A stretch of DNA of 64,000 nt from Pseudomonas sp. UBA4617 (GCF_002386445.1 NZ_DGIR01000052.1:1057-65056); one strand, 5' to 3'. Shown: positions 17,777-28,600, counted from the first letter of the stretch. Numbers and translations are program-made. The notes: generated by a model from the letters alone, not told the origin.

Positions 17777-19996
17777 TCAGAACTTGGCACGCAGGGTGAA
17801 CGATACCGCGCGCGGGTCGCCGAAGATGTTGCCATCCTGGAAGGTGTTGATGCGCTGGTAGTACTTCTTGTTGGCCAGGTTGGTGCCGAGCAGGTCGGCC
17901 GACAGGTTCTCGTTGATCTGGTAGCCAATACCGGCATCGTACAGGGCGTAGCCACTTTGCTGCAGCTTGGTGCCGTTCATGTCGATGCTCGGCACGTTGA
18001 GCTTGTTGTAGGTCTCGCTGACCACGCTCACCCCACCTTGCACGCTCCACTTCTCGAACTCGCCCGGCAGCTTGTAGAGGGTCCAGACGCGCAGCATGTT
18101 CTTCGGCAGGTAGGTCTGCAGCTGCTCGTTGGGGCTGTCGTAGCGCTTGTAGGTGTGGGTGAAGTTGGCAGTGAGGAACCAGTCCGGGGTCATCTGGCCG
18201 CTGACTTCCAGCTCGTAGCCACGGGTTCGCGCCTTGCCACCGGCCACCACGGCCCGCGACGACGGGTCGTTCATGTCGGGAACGGCACGGTTCTCTTCCT
18301 CGATCTGGAACGCCGCCAACGAGGCGTTTACCGCGCCGTCGAGGAATTCACCCTTGATCCCCAGCTCGTGCTGCTTGCCTTCGATCGGCTCGATGATGTT
18401 GTTGTTGATGTCCAGGTTGCTGACCGGCTGCGGGTTGAACACCTCGGCGTAGTTGGCATACAGCGAGTAGGTGTCGTTCAGTTGGTAGATCAGGCCATAG
18501 AACGGGGTGAACTTCTGCGACTCGCTCTGGCTGCTTTTTTCCGACGGCGAACCGGCCTCGGGCTGGTGCTGGCTGCGGTGCATGTCGAGCCAGGTGACGC
18601 GCCCGCCCAGGACCAGGGTCAACGGCTCGGCCAGGCTCAAGCGCAGGTTGCCGTAGACCGCCTTGGTGCGGCTGTTGGCGACGTTCGTGGGCAGCCGATC
18701 GGAGTCGGGGAACGCTGGGTAAGGGAAGTTCGCCTGCGGGTCGTACAAATCGACATCGCCGAGGAAACGGGAATAGTAGCCGCCGTTGGAGGAAAACTCC
18801 GAACGCGAATAGTTGGTACCCACCAGCAGCTTGTGCTCGCGGCCGAACAGGCTGAACGGGCCGTCGGCGTACAGGTCCACTTCGTCCTGTTTCTCGCGGT
18901 AGTCGAACATGATCGAGTTCATCGACACCAGGTTGTCGGCCGGGTCGATACCACCGCCGTTGCGCGCGTAGGCCTGGGTCAGGTCGTAGTTGTTGTCGGC
19001 ATGGCGGACCGACAGCTTAGTCTTCCAGCCGCCACCGAGCTGGTGCTCGAGTTCGGTGAACACCGAGGCGCTCCAGAAATAATCGCGGTTCCAGTTGGCG
19101 CCGTAGAAGTTCTTGCGCGATACATCCGGCAGCGACATGGCCGCTTCGCCGGCGCTGTTGATGTAGCGGAACGCCGGCAGGGAACGCTGGGCGCCACGGA
19201 TGTCGGTGTTCTGGTTGCTGGCGCCGATCGTCCAGACCGTGTCCGGGGTGAGGTCGATATCGACGATGCCATAGGCCTGGCTGGTTTCGCGCTTGCCGCT
19301 GCCGTCGTAGGGGAATGCCGTCTTGTTTTCGCTGAGCACCAGGCGCCCGCGGATGTTGCCGGTTTCGGTCAGCGGGCCAGTGACATCGACCATGCCACGG
19401 TAGGCGTCCCAGGAGCCGGCGCTGATTTCGGCGGATACCGCGGGGTCGGCCATCGGCCGCTTGCGCACCAGGTTGATGCTGCCGCCGGGGCCACCCGCGC
19501 CGGTCAGGCTGCCGGACGGCCCCTTGAGCACTTCGACGCGGTCATACATGGTCAGGTCCGGGGACAGGAAGATCCGGTTGTCCATGGTGGTCGGCGTGCC
19601 GTCCAGCTGCAGCGAGGTGATCTCGAAGCCGCGGGCGAAGAAGCTCAGGCGGCTGGCGTCGATGCGCTGCACGGTCACACCGCCCACTTTGCCCAGTGCA
19701 TCCTCAAGGGTATAGAGGTTCTGCTTCTGGATGCGTTCCTGGCCGATTACGTTGATGGTCTGCGGCACTTCCTTCAGGCGCAGCGGTACCTTAGTGCCTA
19801 CCGAAACCGTCGGTGCTTCGGTCTGCATGCCGACGATGGTCTGCTCCGGCAAGGTGATCGAAGACGGTGGCACCTGCTCCCCGGTGCTTTCCTCGGCCCA
19901 GGCCATCGGCGCAAGCAGCACGCTGCTGCTCACCAGAGGGGCCAGCAGCCAGCTACCCGTCTTGATCGGCTGCCGGCCCTTTTCAATTTGACACAT
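17777..19996 (-). CDS. TonB-dependent siderophore receptor
   Basis: The 739-residue outer-membrane receptor starts at ATG 19996, with AAGGAG about 9 bp upstream. A signal peptide ends near SSVLLAPMAWAEE. It is followed by a TonB-box-like ITLPEQTIVG, a plug domain (KEVPQTINVIGQERIQ, YDRVEVLKGPSG, GGSINLVRKRP) and a 22-strand barrel ending in SFTLRAKF with the usual terminal aromatic residue. There is no extra N-terminal signalling domain, so it is a transporter and not a FecA-type transducer. It lies between the peptide exporter and the PepSY trio, so its ligand is probably the ferric form of the peptide made by the flanking NRPS genes. That link is inference from context. Confidence 0.93.
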   Translation of the reverse strand: MCQIEKGRQPIKTGSWLLAPLVSSSVLLAPMAWAEESTGEQVPPSSITLPEQTIVGMQTEAPTVSVGTKVPLRLKEVPQTINVIGQERIQKQNLYTLEDALGKVGGVTVQRIDASRLSFFARGFEITSLQLDGTPTTMDNRIFLSPDLTMYDRVEVLKGPSGSLTGAGGPGGSINLVRKRPMADPAVSAEISAGSWDAYRGMVDVTGPLTETGNIRGRLVLSENKTAFPYDGSGKRETSQAYGIVDIDLTPDTVWTIGASNQNTDIRGAQRSLPAFRYINSAGEAAMSLPDVSRKNFYGANWNRDYFWSASVFTELEHQLGGGWKTKLSVRHADNNYDLTQAYARNGGGIDPADNLVSMNSIMFDYREKQDEVDLYADGPFSLFGREHKLLVGTNYSRSEFSSNGGYYSRFLGDVDLYDPQANFPYPAFPDSDRLPTNVANSRTKAVYGNLRLSLAEPLTLVLGGRVTWLDMHRSQHQPEAGSPSEKSSQSESQKFTPFYGLIYQLNDTYSLYANYAEVFNPQPVSNLDINNNIIEPIEGKQHELGIKGEFLDGAVNASLAAFQIEEENRAVPDMNDPSSRAVVAGGKARTRGYELEVSGQMTPDWFLTANFTHTYKRYDSPNEQLQTYLPKNMLRVWTLYKLPGEFEKWSVQGGVSVVSETYNKLNVPSIDMNGTKLQQSGYALYDAGIGYQINENLSADLLGTNLANKKYYQRINTFQDGNIFGDPRAVSFTLRAKF

Positions 19997-20065
19997 ACCG
20001 CGAGCTCCTTTGCGTGGCCTTTTCAGGCCATTTGTTTTTATGTGATGCGAGGTGTTTTGCGTCGG

Positions 20066-21730
20066 CTACACCGACGCGGGCAGAACGGAACAACTACCTG
20101 GTGCCGTACTGATCGCGCCATGCTCATAGGGGTAGAGCTGGCCGCCGTCGCACTTGAGCACCCGGTCGGCAACCGAGAAATAGTGGTCGTCGTGGCTGAT
20201 GGCGATGATGGTCTTGCCCTGGGCCTTGAGTTCAGGCAGCAGCTCGCGGTAGAAGAACGCGCGAAAGCCCGGGTCCTGGTCGGCGGCCCACTCGTCGAGC
20301 AACAGGATCGGCCGCTCCTCGACCAATGCCACCAGCAATGCCAGGCGCTTGCGCTGGCCTTGCGACAAGCGGGTGGTGGACAACCCACCCTGCGCATCGA
20401 TACTCACCTTGCGCTGCATGCGCAGGCGTTCCAGCCAGGCCTGGGCCAATTGCGGGTCGAAGTCACCCTGCGGGCCGACCAGGCGTTCGAACAGGTAGAA
20501 GCTGGAAAACACCGTAGAGAAATGCGTCCGGTACCAGTCACGCAGTGCCGGGGTGATGGCGACGCCGTGCAGCTTGAGCGCGCCGGCACTGGGTTCGTAG
20601 AGGCCGGTGAGCAGCTTGGCCAGGGTCGACTTGCCGCTGCCGTTGCCGCCGACGATAAACAGGATCTCACCCTTGGCGACGCTGAGGTTCACCGGCCCCA
20701 GGCGGAAGCCGTAGTCATCGCCCTGCGGCGGGTAGTCATAGCTCAGCGCCTGCAATTCGAGCAGCGGTTGGCTGGGGTCGGGCTGGCCGCTGTCGGCCAT
20801 GAACCCACTGCGCTCGTCGGCGAAGGCCAGGGTCTGGATCTTGGCCAGCGACACATTGCCCGCCACCAGCGTCGGCAGGCTGCCGATCAGGTCGTTGAGC
20901 GGCATGCGCAGGAACATCAGCACCAGCACGAAGGCGGCGATCACGCCATTGCCCACCCCCAGCCAGGCGCCAGCGGCGAACAGCCCGCCGGCCAGGGCGA
21001 GGATCAGCGCCACGGTCCAGTTCAGGCTCAAGGTCCAGTAGCGGTCGGCGTGGACCTCGTTGCGCCGGGCATATTCGGCAGCCGGCTGCAGGTCGAGGGC
21101 GTAGAAGCGCTCCTTGCGCCGGGCATTGAGAGCCAGTTCGAAACGCCCTTCGATGGCACCCTGGTAGGCGGCATACAGGCGATCGTCGGTTTCCCTCACG
21201 CGTAGCATCAACTGGCGCATCCGGGCGAACCAGCCGTGCGCCAGCCAGGTGCCCAGGCCCAGACCGACCACGCATATCAGCAGCAACTGCCAGGACAGCC
21301 AGGCCATGTACAGGCAGCCACCGAGCATCAGCAGCAGGTTGTAGAACACGAACGGCATGCGGTTGAAAGCCTGGCCGATGCTGACGATGTCCTTGCTCAG
21401 GGTCGCATAGAGGCTGGCTTCACCGATCTTTTCCAGTTGTTCGATGGAGGTGTCGAGCAGGCGCTTGACCATCTGCAGGCGCAGTTCGTAGACCACTCGG
21501 TGGCCCAGTGCCGTCAGCAGCGCCTGGGCGCCGAAACCGAAGCCGAACAGCACTACCAGCAGGCCGACGAACATCGCCCCCAGCACCGGGGTCATGCTGA
21601 CGCTGCCAGCGATCAACCGGTTGATCTCGTTGATCAGGCCGATGCCAGCGGCCGCGCTGACCAGGCTGGCCAGCAGGCCCAGGCCGAGCAGGCCACGGTG
21701 ACGCTTGAGCAGGGAGAGAAACAGGGACAT
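20066..21730 (-). CDS. Peptide/siderophore export ABC transporter (fused membrane and ATPase domains)
   Basis: This protein has 554 residues. The N-terminal half has six hydrophobic segments. The C-terminal half is an ATPase with Walker A GGNGSGKST, signature LSQGQRKRLAL, Walker B ILLLDEWAADQDP and a switch His in AISHDDHYF. The layout is that of the cyclic peptide/PvdE/SyrD exporter family, whose members move NRPS products or precursors across the inner membrane. It lies 38 bp after the single-module NRPS and 69 bp before the receptor, all on the same strand. Export of the locus product to the periplasm is the inferred role. Confidence 0.92.
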   Translation of the reverse strand: MSLFLSLLKRHRGLLGLGLLASLVSAAAGIGLINEINRLIAGSVSMTPVLGAMFVGLLVVLFGFGFGAQALLTALGHRVVYELRLQMVKRLLDTSIEQLEKIGEASLYATLSKDIVSIGQAFNRMPFVFYNLLLMLGGCLYMAWLSWQLLLICVVGLGLGTWLAHGWFARMRQLMLRVRETDDRLYAAYQGAIEGRFELALNARRKERFYALDLQPAAEYARRNEVHADRYWTLSLNWTVALILALAGGLFAAGAWLGVGNGVIAAFVLVLMFLRMPLNDLIGSLPTLVAGNVSLAKIQTLAFADERSGFMADSGQPDPSQPLLELQALSYDYPPQGDDYGFRLGPVNLSVAKGEILFIVGGNGSGKSTLAKLLTGLYEPSAGALKLHGVAITPALRDWYRTHFSTVFSSFYLFERLVGPQGDFDPQLAQAWLERLRMQRKVSIDAQGGLSTTRLSQGQRKRLALLVALVEERPILLLDEWAADQDPGFRAFFYRELLPELKAQGKTIIAISHDDHYFSVADRVLKCDGGQLYPYEHGAISTAPGSCSVLPASV

Positions 21731-21768
21731 GCGGAATCCTCGGGGGCCTGTGCGATGGCCCGAATGGC

Positions 21769-24700
21769 TTACTCGAAGGCGAGCAACAGTTTTTCGATCT
21801 CGGCCAGCTCATCGACGACCGGCGTGGCGCAGGCCTGTTCGATCAACGCTGCCATGTCGGCCAGCACCGGGTTGGCGAACAACTGGGCCAGGGCGATTTC
21901 GCAGGCGAACTGCTGGCGGATCCGCGCCTGGATCCGCACCAGTTGCAGGGACTGCGCGCCCAGGCGGAACAGTTCGGCGCTCGGGGCGATCGGCCAGATA
22001 CCCAGCACCTCGCGCCAGATCTGCGCCAACCCCTCCTGCAATGGGCCAGCCAGGGGCACGTCGTCGCAGGCAGCGGCGGCGTCCCACTGCGGCTCGGGCA
22101 GCGCCTTGCGGTCGACCTTGCCATTGGCGTTCAACGGCAGGCGCTGCAACACCACGAACGCGCTCGGCACCATGTAGGCCGGCAGTTGCAGGCGCAGGCG
22201 CTGCTGCGCCGCGAACGTGTCGAAGGTGTCGAAGGTGCCGGCACCCAGGCACAGGTAGGCCACCAGCAGGTCCTGGCCGGCCGCCGCCTGACGCAGCGCG
22301 ACGACGGCCTGGGTGACACCCGGCAAGGCTGCCAGTGCGCTTTCGATCTCGCCCAGTTCGATACGGAAACCGCGCAGCTTGACCTGGAAGTCGCTGCGCC
22401 CGAGGAACTCCAGGCTGCCATCGGCGCGGTAGCGTGCACGGTCGCCGGTGCGGTACAGCCGGCTGCCGGCCTGGGCCCCTGGCGCCGAGGCCTGGGCAAA
22501 CGGGTTGGGCACGAAGGCGGCGGCGGTCAGTTCGGGGCGATCGGCATAACCCCGGGCCACACCAGCGCCACCGATGTACAGGTCGCCCGCCACGCCCACC
22601 GGCACCGGTTCGAGGCAGTCATCGAGCACATACAAGCGGTTGTTGGCCAGCGGCCGGCCAATCGGCAACACCGCGCTGGTCACCTGCTCGACCGCTTGCG
22701 CCGCCGACCACACCGTGGTTTCGGTCGGGCCGTAGACATTGAGCAGCTGTACCTTGCGCGCCAGCAGGCGCTCGGCCAGCTCGGCCTTGAGCGCCTCGCC
22801 ACCGCACAGCAGGCGCAGGCCGGCCCAGGCCGGCGAGTCGTGTTCGACCAGCATCTGCCAGGTGGCGGGCGTAGCCTGCATCACGCTGATGCCATGGCGT
22901 GCCATCAACCCCAGCAATGCCGTCGGGTCCTGGCTGTCGGCGCGGCTTGCCAGCACCACGGTGGCGCCGTGGACCAGTGGCAGGAACAGCTCCAGGCCGG
23001 CGATATCGAAGCCCAGGGTGGTCACCGCCAGCAGCCGGTCGGCGGCGCTCAGTTGCACATGAGCCTGGATGCCATGGAGGAAATTGACGAACGCCTCGCG
23101 CTCGATGTCGACGCCTTTGGGGCGCCCGGTGGAGCCCGAGGTGTACAAGGTGTAGGCCAGCTGGCGGGGGTGCACGGGCAGGCCCAGGGGGCTCTGCGGC
23201 AGTTGGCTCAGGGCGTCGTCCAGGGTTTCCAGCAGTACCACCCGGCCGGCATTGCCGAGCACCTGTTGCAGGGTCGCGCGGGTCAGCACCAACCGTGGGC
23301 GGGCCTGGCCGAGAATATCGCTGTTGCGCGCAGCCGGTTGCCCGGGGTCGATCGCCAGGTAGGCGCCACCCGCCTTGTGCACGGCCAGCAGTGCTACCAG
23401 CAGCTCGGCTTCGCGCTCCAGGCAGATGCCTACCCGCTCGTCGCAAGCTACGCCATTGGCCCGCAACCAATGGGCCAGGCGATTGGCCCGGGCGTCGAGC
23501 TCAGCGTAGCTCAGGGTTTGCCCGCCACACATCAGGGCACAGCGCTGCGGCGCGGCCAGCACCTGGCGCTCGAACAGCGCAAGCATATCCTGCCCCGGCT
23601 GCAGGGCCAGTTCGCTGGCGTTCCAGCGCTCCAATTGATGCTGACGCTGCGCCGGCGCCAGCAGCGGCAGTTGCCAAACTGGCGTGTCGGGCTGGCCGAT
23701 CAAGCCATCTAGCAGCAGGCCGTAACTGCTGGCGAGGCGTTCGATGGTAGTTGGGGCGAACAGCTCGAGGCTGTATTCCAGTTCGCAGAAGATCCCGTCA
23801 GGGCGCACCGCGACATCCAGCGTGAGGTCGAACTTGGCGCTGTCCTGGGCGGGCAGGACGCGCTCGATATGCAAGCCGGGCAGGCTGAAATCGATCGCCG
23901 CCCCGCTGCTGAGGTTGAACATGGCCTGGAACACCGGGGTGCGGCTGACATCGCGCTGCACCTCAAGGTGTTCGAGCAACAGTTCGAATGGCGGCTCGGC
24001 ATGTTGCAAGGCGTTGAGCGACTCATGGCGCAGCCGCTCGCACAGCGCGCGGCCGCTCAAGTGCGGGGCCAGGTCGACGCGGTAGACCAGGGTATTGACG
24101 AAAAAGCCCAGCAAGCCATCGAGTGCTTCGTGGTTGCGCCCGCCGTGGGGCACACCCACGGCGAAGCTGGGCTGGCCACTGTAGCGCGCCAGCAGCACCT
24201 GCCAGGCGGCCAGCAGGATCACCAGGGCGCTGCTGCCGTTGGCGCGGCAGAAGGCCTGGACCTGCTCGGCCTGGGCGGCGGGCAGTTGCCAACGCAGGCG
24301 TTGCCCGCGCAGCCCTTGCTGCGCCGGACGGGGATAATCGGTGGGCAGCTCCAGCACTGGCACCTGGGTGCCCAGATACTGTTTCCAGTAGTCCAGGTCG
24401 GCCTGGTATTGTGCGCCGTCCAGGCGCTCACGCTGCCACAGTGCGTAGTCGACGTATTGCACCGGCAACGCTGGCAACTGCGGGGTATCGCCGCGCAGTG
24501 CCTGGGCATAGGCGCTGGCCAGGTCGCCCACCAATATCGGGTTGGACCAGGCATCACTGACGATGTGGTGCATCTTCAGCAACAGCCCGTGGCAGGTTGC
24601 GTCGTAGCGGACCAGTTCGACCTTGAGCAAGGGGGCCTGGGACAGGTCGAAGGCCGTGCCGTCCTCGATGCTCAACAAACCCTGCAGATGATCGTGTCGT

Positions 24701-25062
24701 GCGGCCGCGGCCACGTCGGGGAACGACCGCTGGTGCAGAACGAATGCGGCCTCGGCCAGCATCTCCTGGCGCGGCTCGCCGTCAATTTCGATGAAGCGCG
24801 TACGCAGCACGCCGTGCCGTTCGACCAACGAAGAGAATGCCTGGCGCAGGGCCTGCACATTCAGCTCGCCGTTGAACAGAAAGGCGCGAGTGAGGTTATA
24901 GGCGGTGGAAAGCGGTGCCAGGCGCTGCAGGAACCACAGGCGCTGCTGGGCGAAAGAGAGCGGTTGCGGCCCCTCATGGGCGCGCCTGCGGAGCGGGTCT
25001 GGCTGTGCCTGGGCATCGCTCTGCAACAGGGCAAGCAACTCTTCGACATTGTCCATCGGCAT
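21769..25062 (-). CDS. Single-module NRPS: C-A-T (Gly predicted)
   Basis: The 1097-residue protein starts at ATG 25062, with AAGGGA upstream; ATG 25056 is a weaker alternative. It has a short leader, then C (from PLSFAQQRLWFL), with HHIVSDA near 164-170 where the last Gly of HHxxxDG is Ala. The A domain has YTSGSTGRPKG near 636 and NVYGPTETT near 776. Its pocket reads D-I-L-Q-L-G-V-V-W, close to the known Gly code DILQLGLIW. The carrier site near 1040 reads LGAQSL rather than LGGHSL, but keeps the Ser that takes phosphopantetheine. There is no TE domain. It is the first gene of the minus-strand operon. Its place in the assembly order (first, middle or in-trans partner) cannot be read from this window. 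Confidence 0.9.
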   Translation of the reverse strand: MPMDNVEELLALLQSDAQAQPDPLRRRAHEGPQPLSFAQQRLWFLQRLAPLSTAYNLTRAFLFNGELNVQALRQAFSSLVERHGVLRTRFIEIDGEPRQEMLAEAAFVLHQRSFPDVAAAARHDHLQGLLSIEDGTAFDLSQAPLLKVELVRYDATCHGLLLKMHHIVSDAWSNPILVGDLASAYAQALRGDTPQLPALPVQYVDYALWQRERLDGAQYQADLDYWKQYLGTQVPVLELPTDYPRPAQQGLRGQRLRWQLPAAQAEQVQAFCRANGSSALVILLAAWQVLLARYSGQPSFAVGVPHGGRNHEALDGLLGFFVNTLVYRVDLAPHLSGRALCERLRHESLNALQHAEPPFELLLEHLEVQRDVSRTPVFQAMFNLSSGAAIDFSLPGLHIERVLPAQDSAKFDLTLDVAVRPDGIFCELEYSLELFAPTTIERLASSYGLLLDGLIGQPDTPVWQLPLLAPAQRQHQLERWNASELALQPGQDMLALFERQVLAAPQRCALMCGGQTLSYAELDARANRLAHWLRANGVACDERVGICLEREAELLVALLAVHKAGGAYLAIDPGQPAARNSDILGQARPRLVLTRATLQQVLGNAGRVVLLETLDDALSQLPQSPLGLPVHPRQLAYTLYTSGSTGRPKGVDIEREAFVNFLHGIQAHVQLSAADRLLAVTTLGFDIAGLELFLPLVHGATVVLASRADSQDPTALLGLMARHGISVMQATPATWQMLVEHDSPAWAGLRLLCGGEALKAELAERLLARKVQLLNVYGPTETTVWSAAQAVEQVTSAVLPIGRPLANNRLYVLDDCLEPVPVGVAGDLYIGGAGVARGYADRPELTAAAFVPNPFAQASAPGAQAGSRLYRTGDRARYRADGSLEFLGRSDFQVKLRGFRIELGEIESALAALPGVTQAVVALRQAAAGQDLLVAYLCLGAGTFDTFDTFAAQQRLRLQLPAYMVPSAFVVLQRLPLNANGKVDRKALPEPQWDAAAACDDVPLAGPLQEGLAQIWREVLGIWPIAPSAELFRLGAQSLQLVRIQARIRQQFACEIALAQLFANPVLADMAALIEQACATPVVDELAEIEKLLLAFE

Positions 25063-25105
25063 TCGAATTCCCTTGTATGAACCGACTGGAAATTGGGTGC
25101 GCGAG

Positions 25106-25137
25106 ATCTTATTGGTAAATGATAATTGATGTCAATT
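25106..25137 (-). promoter_or_regulatory. Promoter with overlapping Fur-like box for the minus-strand siderophore operon
   Basis: On the minus strand, TTGACA (25135-25130) and TAAGAT (25111-25106) are 18 bp apart. Overlapping this, 25115-25133 matches 13 of 19 positions of the classical Fur box GATAATGATAATCATTATC. An inverted repeat AATTGA/TCAATT sits at 25124-25137. The site is about 45-75 bp before the NRPS start. Iron-responsive repression is inferred. No IS-box for a PvdS-type sigma factor was clear. Confidence 0.6.
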
Positions 25138-25577
25138 GAGATGGAATACAATTCTCTTCCGCATACCTAGGCATGCCTAATGCCGCAGAGCCATTCCCAG
25201 GCAACGAAGAAAATTGCGTTGATACGTGCAGCGTTGAAGTGCTGTGGCGCAGCGACAGCGGCAGGCCTGGCAAGCGAGTGAATAAGCCCAATGAGTGTGG
25301 CTGGGTGATGACGACGGTGATACTGGCGTCTGTGCCACAAAGGTAACGCACTGAGGCTACAGAATCTTTTTTGGCACGAAAGCAAATGCCCACCCTCGAA
25401 ACCGCAACGCGTTCTGAGGACTCAGCGCCCTGGATCTGCGCCAGTGCCGCCGCAGTCCTTGGCTGGCCCATGCCAGAGCTCCAGGCCCTGCGTGCCCCAT
25501 TGAATCCGATGCCCTGCTTTCGGCAGAGGCAAGGAAGCGCGCCTACGACCTACGCTGTCAACTGATATTTTTACTAG
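25138..25577. other. Divergent intergenic region without a supported gene
   Basis: This is the gap between the minus-strand siderophore operon and the plus-strand toxin genes. Short open frames exist on both strands, but none has a ribosome binding site or protein-like composition. The sequence is visibly richer in A and T than the NRPS genes. I see no repeat, tRNA fragment or integrase remnant. Confidence 0.5.
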
Positions 25578-25605
25578 TTGACGCTTTTCAATGCCAGCCT
25601 AAATA
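25578..25605 (+). promoter_or_regulatory. Putative promoter of the RHS toxin genes
   Basis: TTGACG (25578-25583) and TAAATA (25600-25605) are 16 bp apart in an AT-rich stretch, about 70 bp before the toxin start. TATATT at 25604 is an alternative -10. No operator was recognised. Confidence 0.4.
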
Positions 25606-25677
25606 TATTTTTTACCCAATCTATAACCAACCCGCCTGCATGGGTTGCATGGTGTAAAGTTGCCAATGGAGGCACAC

Positions 25678-28600
25678 ATGTACACAAAAGCAATGCTTGA
25701 AGTTCTTGGGCTAGGCGAGAATAGCCATATACATATTTTGAACTCAGAACTATCCAGCGACAAGGCAGGCTATGATTGCTATCTCCAAGACATATGGGAG
25801 GATCGCATCAGGGTTCTTTCGAGTGAAAACAAACAAAATTTCAATGTTGCAACGAAGTATTGGGATCATTTATATTTCTACTCAGAATTCAGGATTCGTG
25901 AGGCTGAAGAAAAATTAGCAGAGAGACGTCAGAAGTTTGTATCTCAGCTTCCCAAGGTACTGTCGCCCGCTGAGGACATACTGTTTGGCAGAGAAAATAC
26001 TGTCCGAGTGGCGGTCGGTTACACAATTGATGACGGGCCTCTTAGTTTTATATGGGGGATCGAGTCCGAGATCAATCGGGTTTTGGCGTGCACGAACGTT
26101 AACAAACAGAGCACTCACAAGCTTGTGTTCACCAGTTCGCCCGAACAGGCGCAAGTCAGAACGCTGCTGCAGAAGTTCAAGCTGATTACTGAGCAGGTCC
26201 CGCTGTATGGTATTTCAGAATTCGCTGAAGATTTTTATAAGGGCATGAAATACCCAACCGTTTTGTCGCACACCGCTGCCCGAAAGTACTTGTCGAGGTT
26301 ACCTAAAGCGTTTGTAGCCTGGGAGATTTCTCAATCACTTACAAATCATAGCGATGTGCGAGTAGCGCCGGCTCAATGGAAACTCGAACATGAACTGGCG
26401 CCAAATGAGCTCAGTAGAAAAAATCCCGAAACCCTCTCCTGGCTGCGTGAGCTACTCAAACCGTCCAAGGACGCTGATGTTGTTGAGCATGTATCAAAAC
26501 ATGAACTCTTCACCACGCTTATAGGGCGTGAAACATGCTGGAAAGCATCTACTACCAAAGACAGGCTTTCAGTGATCATGGTGGCGCGCAGGTCATCTCT
26601 GCTGACGCACGACATGATCACTCAGGTCAGCCGAGCATTGCCAGTTCCAGAAGATCCCTATGATACTCAAAGCTTCAGCTCGTACGAATTGCGCGGAGAG
26701 ATTGAGAGGGCCATTGAGTTAAGCACTATAAACGTCTACAACGAAATGGATGTATTCAGATATTTCAATTCAGGCGACCCCGTCACTGTCAACGGCTGTG
26801 CCCGCTACTGGGGAACTTACAAGGATGAGTACTTTAGCTTCACGCCAACGCCCAAATATGCAGATTTGGAAAATTTACACTGGAGCGATATCAAAAGCTT
26901 CGAGTCACTTGAAAAATCAAAGCAAGAAATAGCGAACGAATTTTCCGAGTTTTTCAAGAGAGGCTGGAGGCTGGTGAAGGCCAGCTACCACGATAAACTT
27001 CATACCCTCCCTTACCCACTCCTACTCGAAAGACGATTAGATAAAACTCATGCCTATTTTCAGGTCGGCAAGGTTTCAGAGGGTAAAAACCCAAGCGTGG
27101 TATCGCTCATCCACGATGATGACACCGAAGCTTTGCAGATCGAAATTGCCAACCCCAGGTTTTTAAAGAAAATCTCCACTGGTGATTTCCCATACGATGA
27201 GTTGAGCTACGTCTTCTTTTTTCTCCGCGACACTCCAGCGCCTGACTTCGTGGACTTGGAAGCCACCCGATACCAGGCATTCGTGCATGCCATCGCACCT
27301 GATTATGTGCTTGAGCTACCCGATCTTGCGTTACCCAATCGTGAGGTACCCAATACCCCTCCTGCGCTTACGGCCGACCCGTTGGCCGAGCTGCCCTGCA
27401 TGACAGGCTTCGAGCGCAGTGAGTTGGGCACAGGTGATTGCGTTTGGGCAAGCCCCTGCCATGTGCTGGCGGACCGGGACCTGCAGCTGGACGAAAGCGT
27501 TCACGTGTGGGCCGTCGACCCCATCGACGGGCGCGTGCTGAAAACCGTCTCGCTGAAAGCGACCGAAGCCAACAAAGCCCGCGTGGCCTGGCCGGCTGCA
27601 CTTGTCAAGGCGATCCAGGCCGACCGCACGCTGGTCGAGGGTTCCGTGCTGCTCCAGGCCGGGCATCTCTCGGACGACGCCGAGTTTACCGAAAACACCG
27701 ATGCCCCCACCTCGCAAACCTTCACGGGTTACAACAACATCGAGAAAGGCCAGGTCGATCGTTTGTGGGCGTTTGATTCGCATTGCAAGCTGCTCAGCAA
27801 CCTTCCGTTCAAGGCCAATCAGGTCAGTGCACTGCGGCTTCCAGATGCAGAGCCGCCTTTGGGAGAACGTATTTGCATACAAGTACGCCACAGGACCAGC
27901 CAGCACCTGTACGAATCTCATTTTTACCAACCCGAAGCGAACAGCACCCGCGGCAGCTGGAGCAAACAGATGTGCGAGTTCCTCAACCAGCACAGTGCGA
28001 TGCTAAGGGCCGGCAAACTCCAGGACGATGGCATCAGCATCACGCCCGCGGAGCAGGGTAATCAGCTCTGGATACCGCAACTGTCCGACCTTTCTGTGCA
28101 ACTTGAATCCGTCATTTGGCTGGAGCACGCATCATTCACCGTGAACTCGGGCCTGGCCTTGGACAACGAGGTGATGATTGCGGTACACGATCATGTAACG
28201 GGCGCACCGCTGCCGGGATCGCCGTTCACGTTCCGCCCAAGTGATGCAACACAAGCGCAGGAGCAGTGGCCGAGCGCGTTGGCTCGCCAGTTGGCTGGCA
28301 GTCCCCTGGCACCCTACATCAAGCTGGAACAGGCAAGCAGCGGCGGCACGGCCCCTGCCTCGACATGGCGTTGCCTACGCGCAGCGGTGCCACTTCGCAT
28401 CTGGATGAGCGAGCCCTTGGCAACACCTGCCTGGTCAAGTCGCTCGGGCGCGGATATCGATGCCGTGCTTGACGCCTGTCTTGGCGACGACAGTTTCCAG
28501 TTGCTCATCGAGAGCCACGATACGCGCACGGGATACCTCTGCCACAATTCATCCATTACTTTGCCGGCGATGGAGTCTTCACTCGACCAGGCAGCAAAGC

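Noticed and set aside
17678..21205. 1175-codon plus-strand frame opposite the receptor and exporter genes
   Set aside because: It is antisense to a clear TonB-dependent receptor and ABC transporter, and its composition is that of a codon shadow.
25109..25471. 120-codon minus-strand frame upstream of the Gly NRPS
   Set aside because: It would cover the likely promoter and Fur box and has no domain or start signal.
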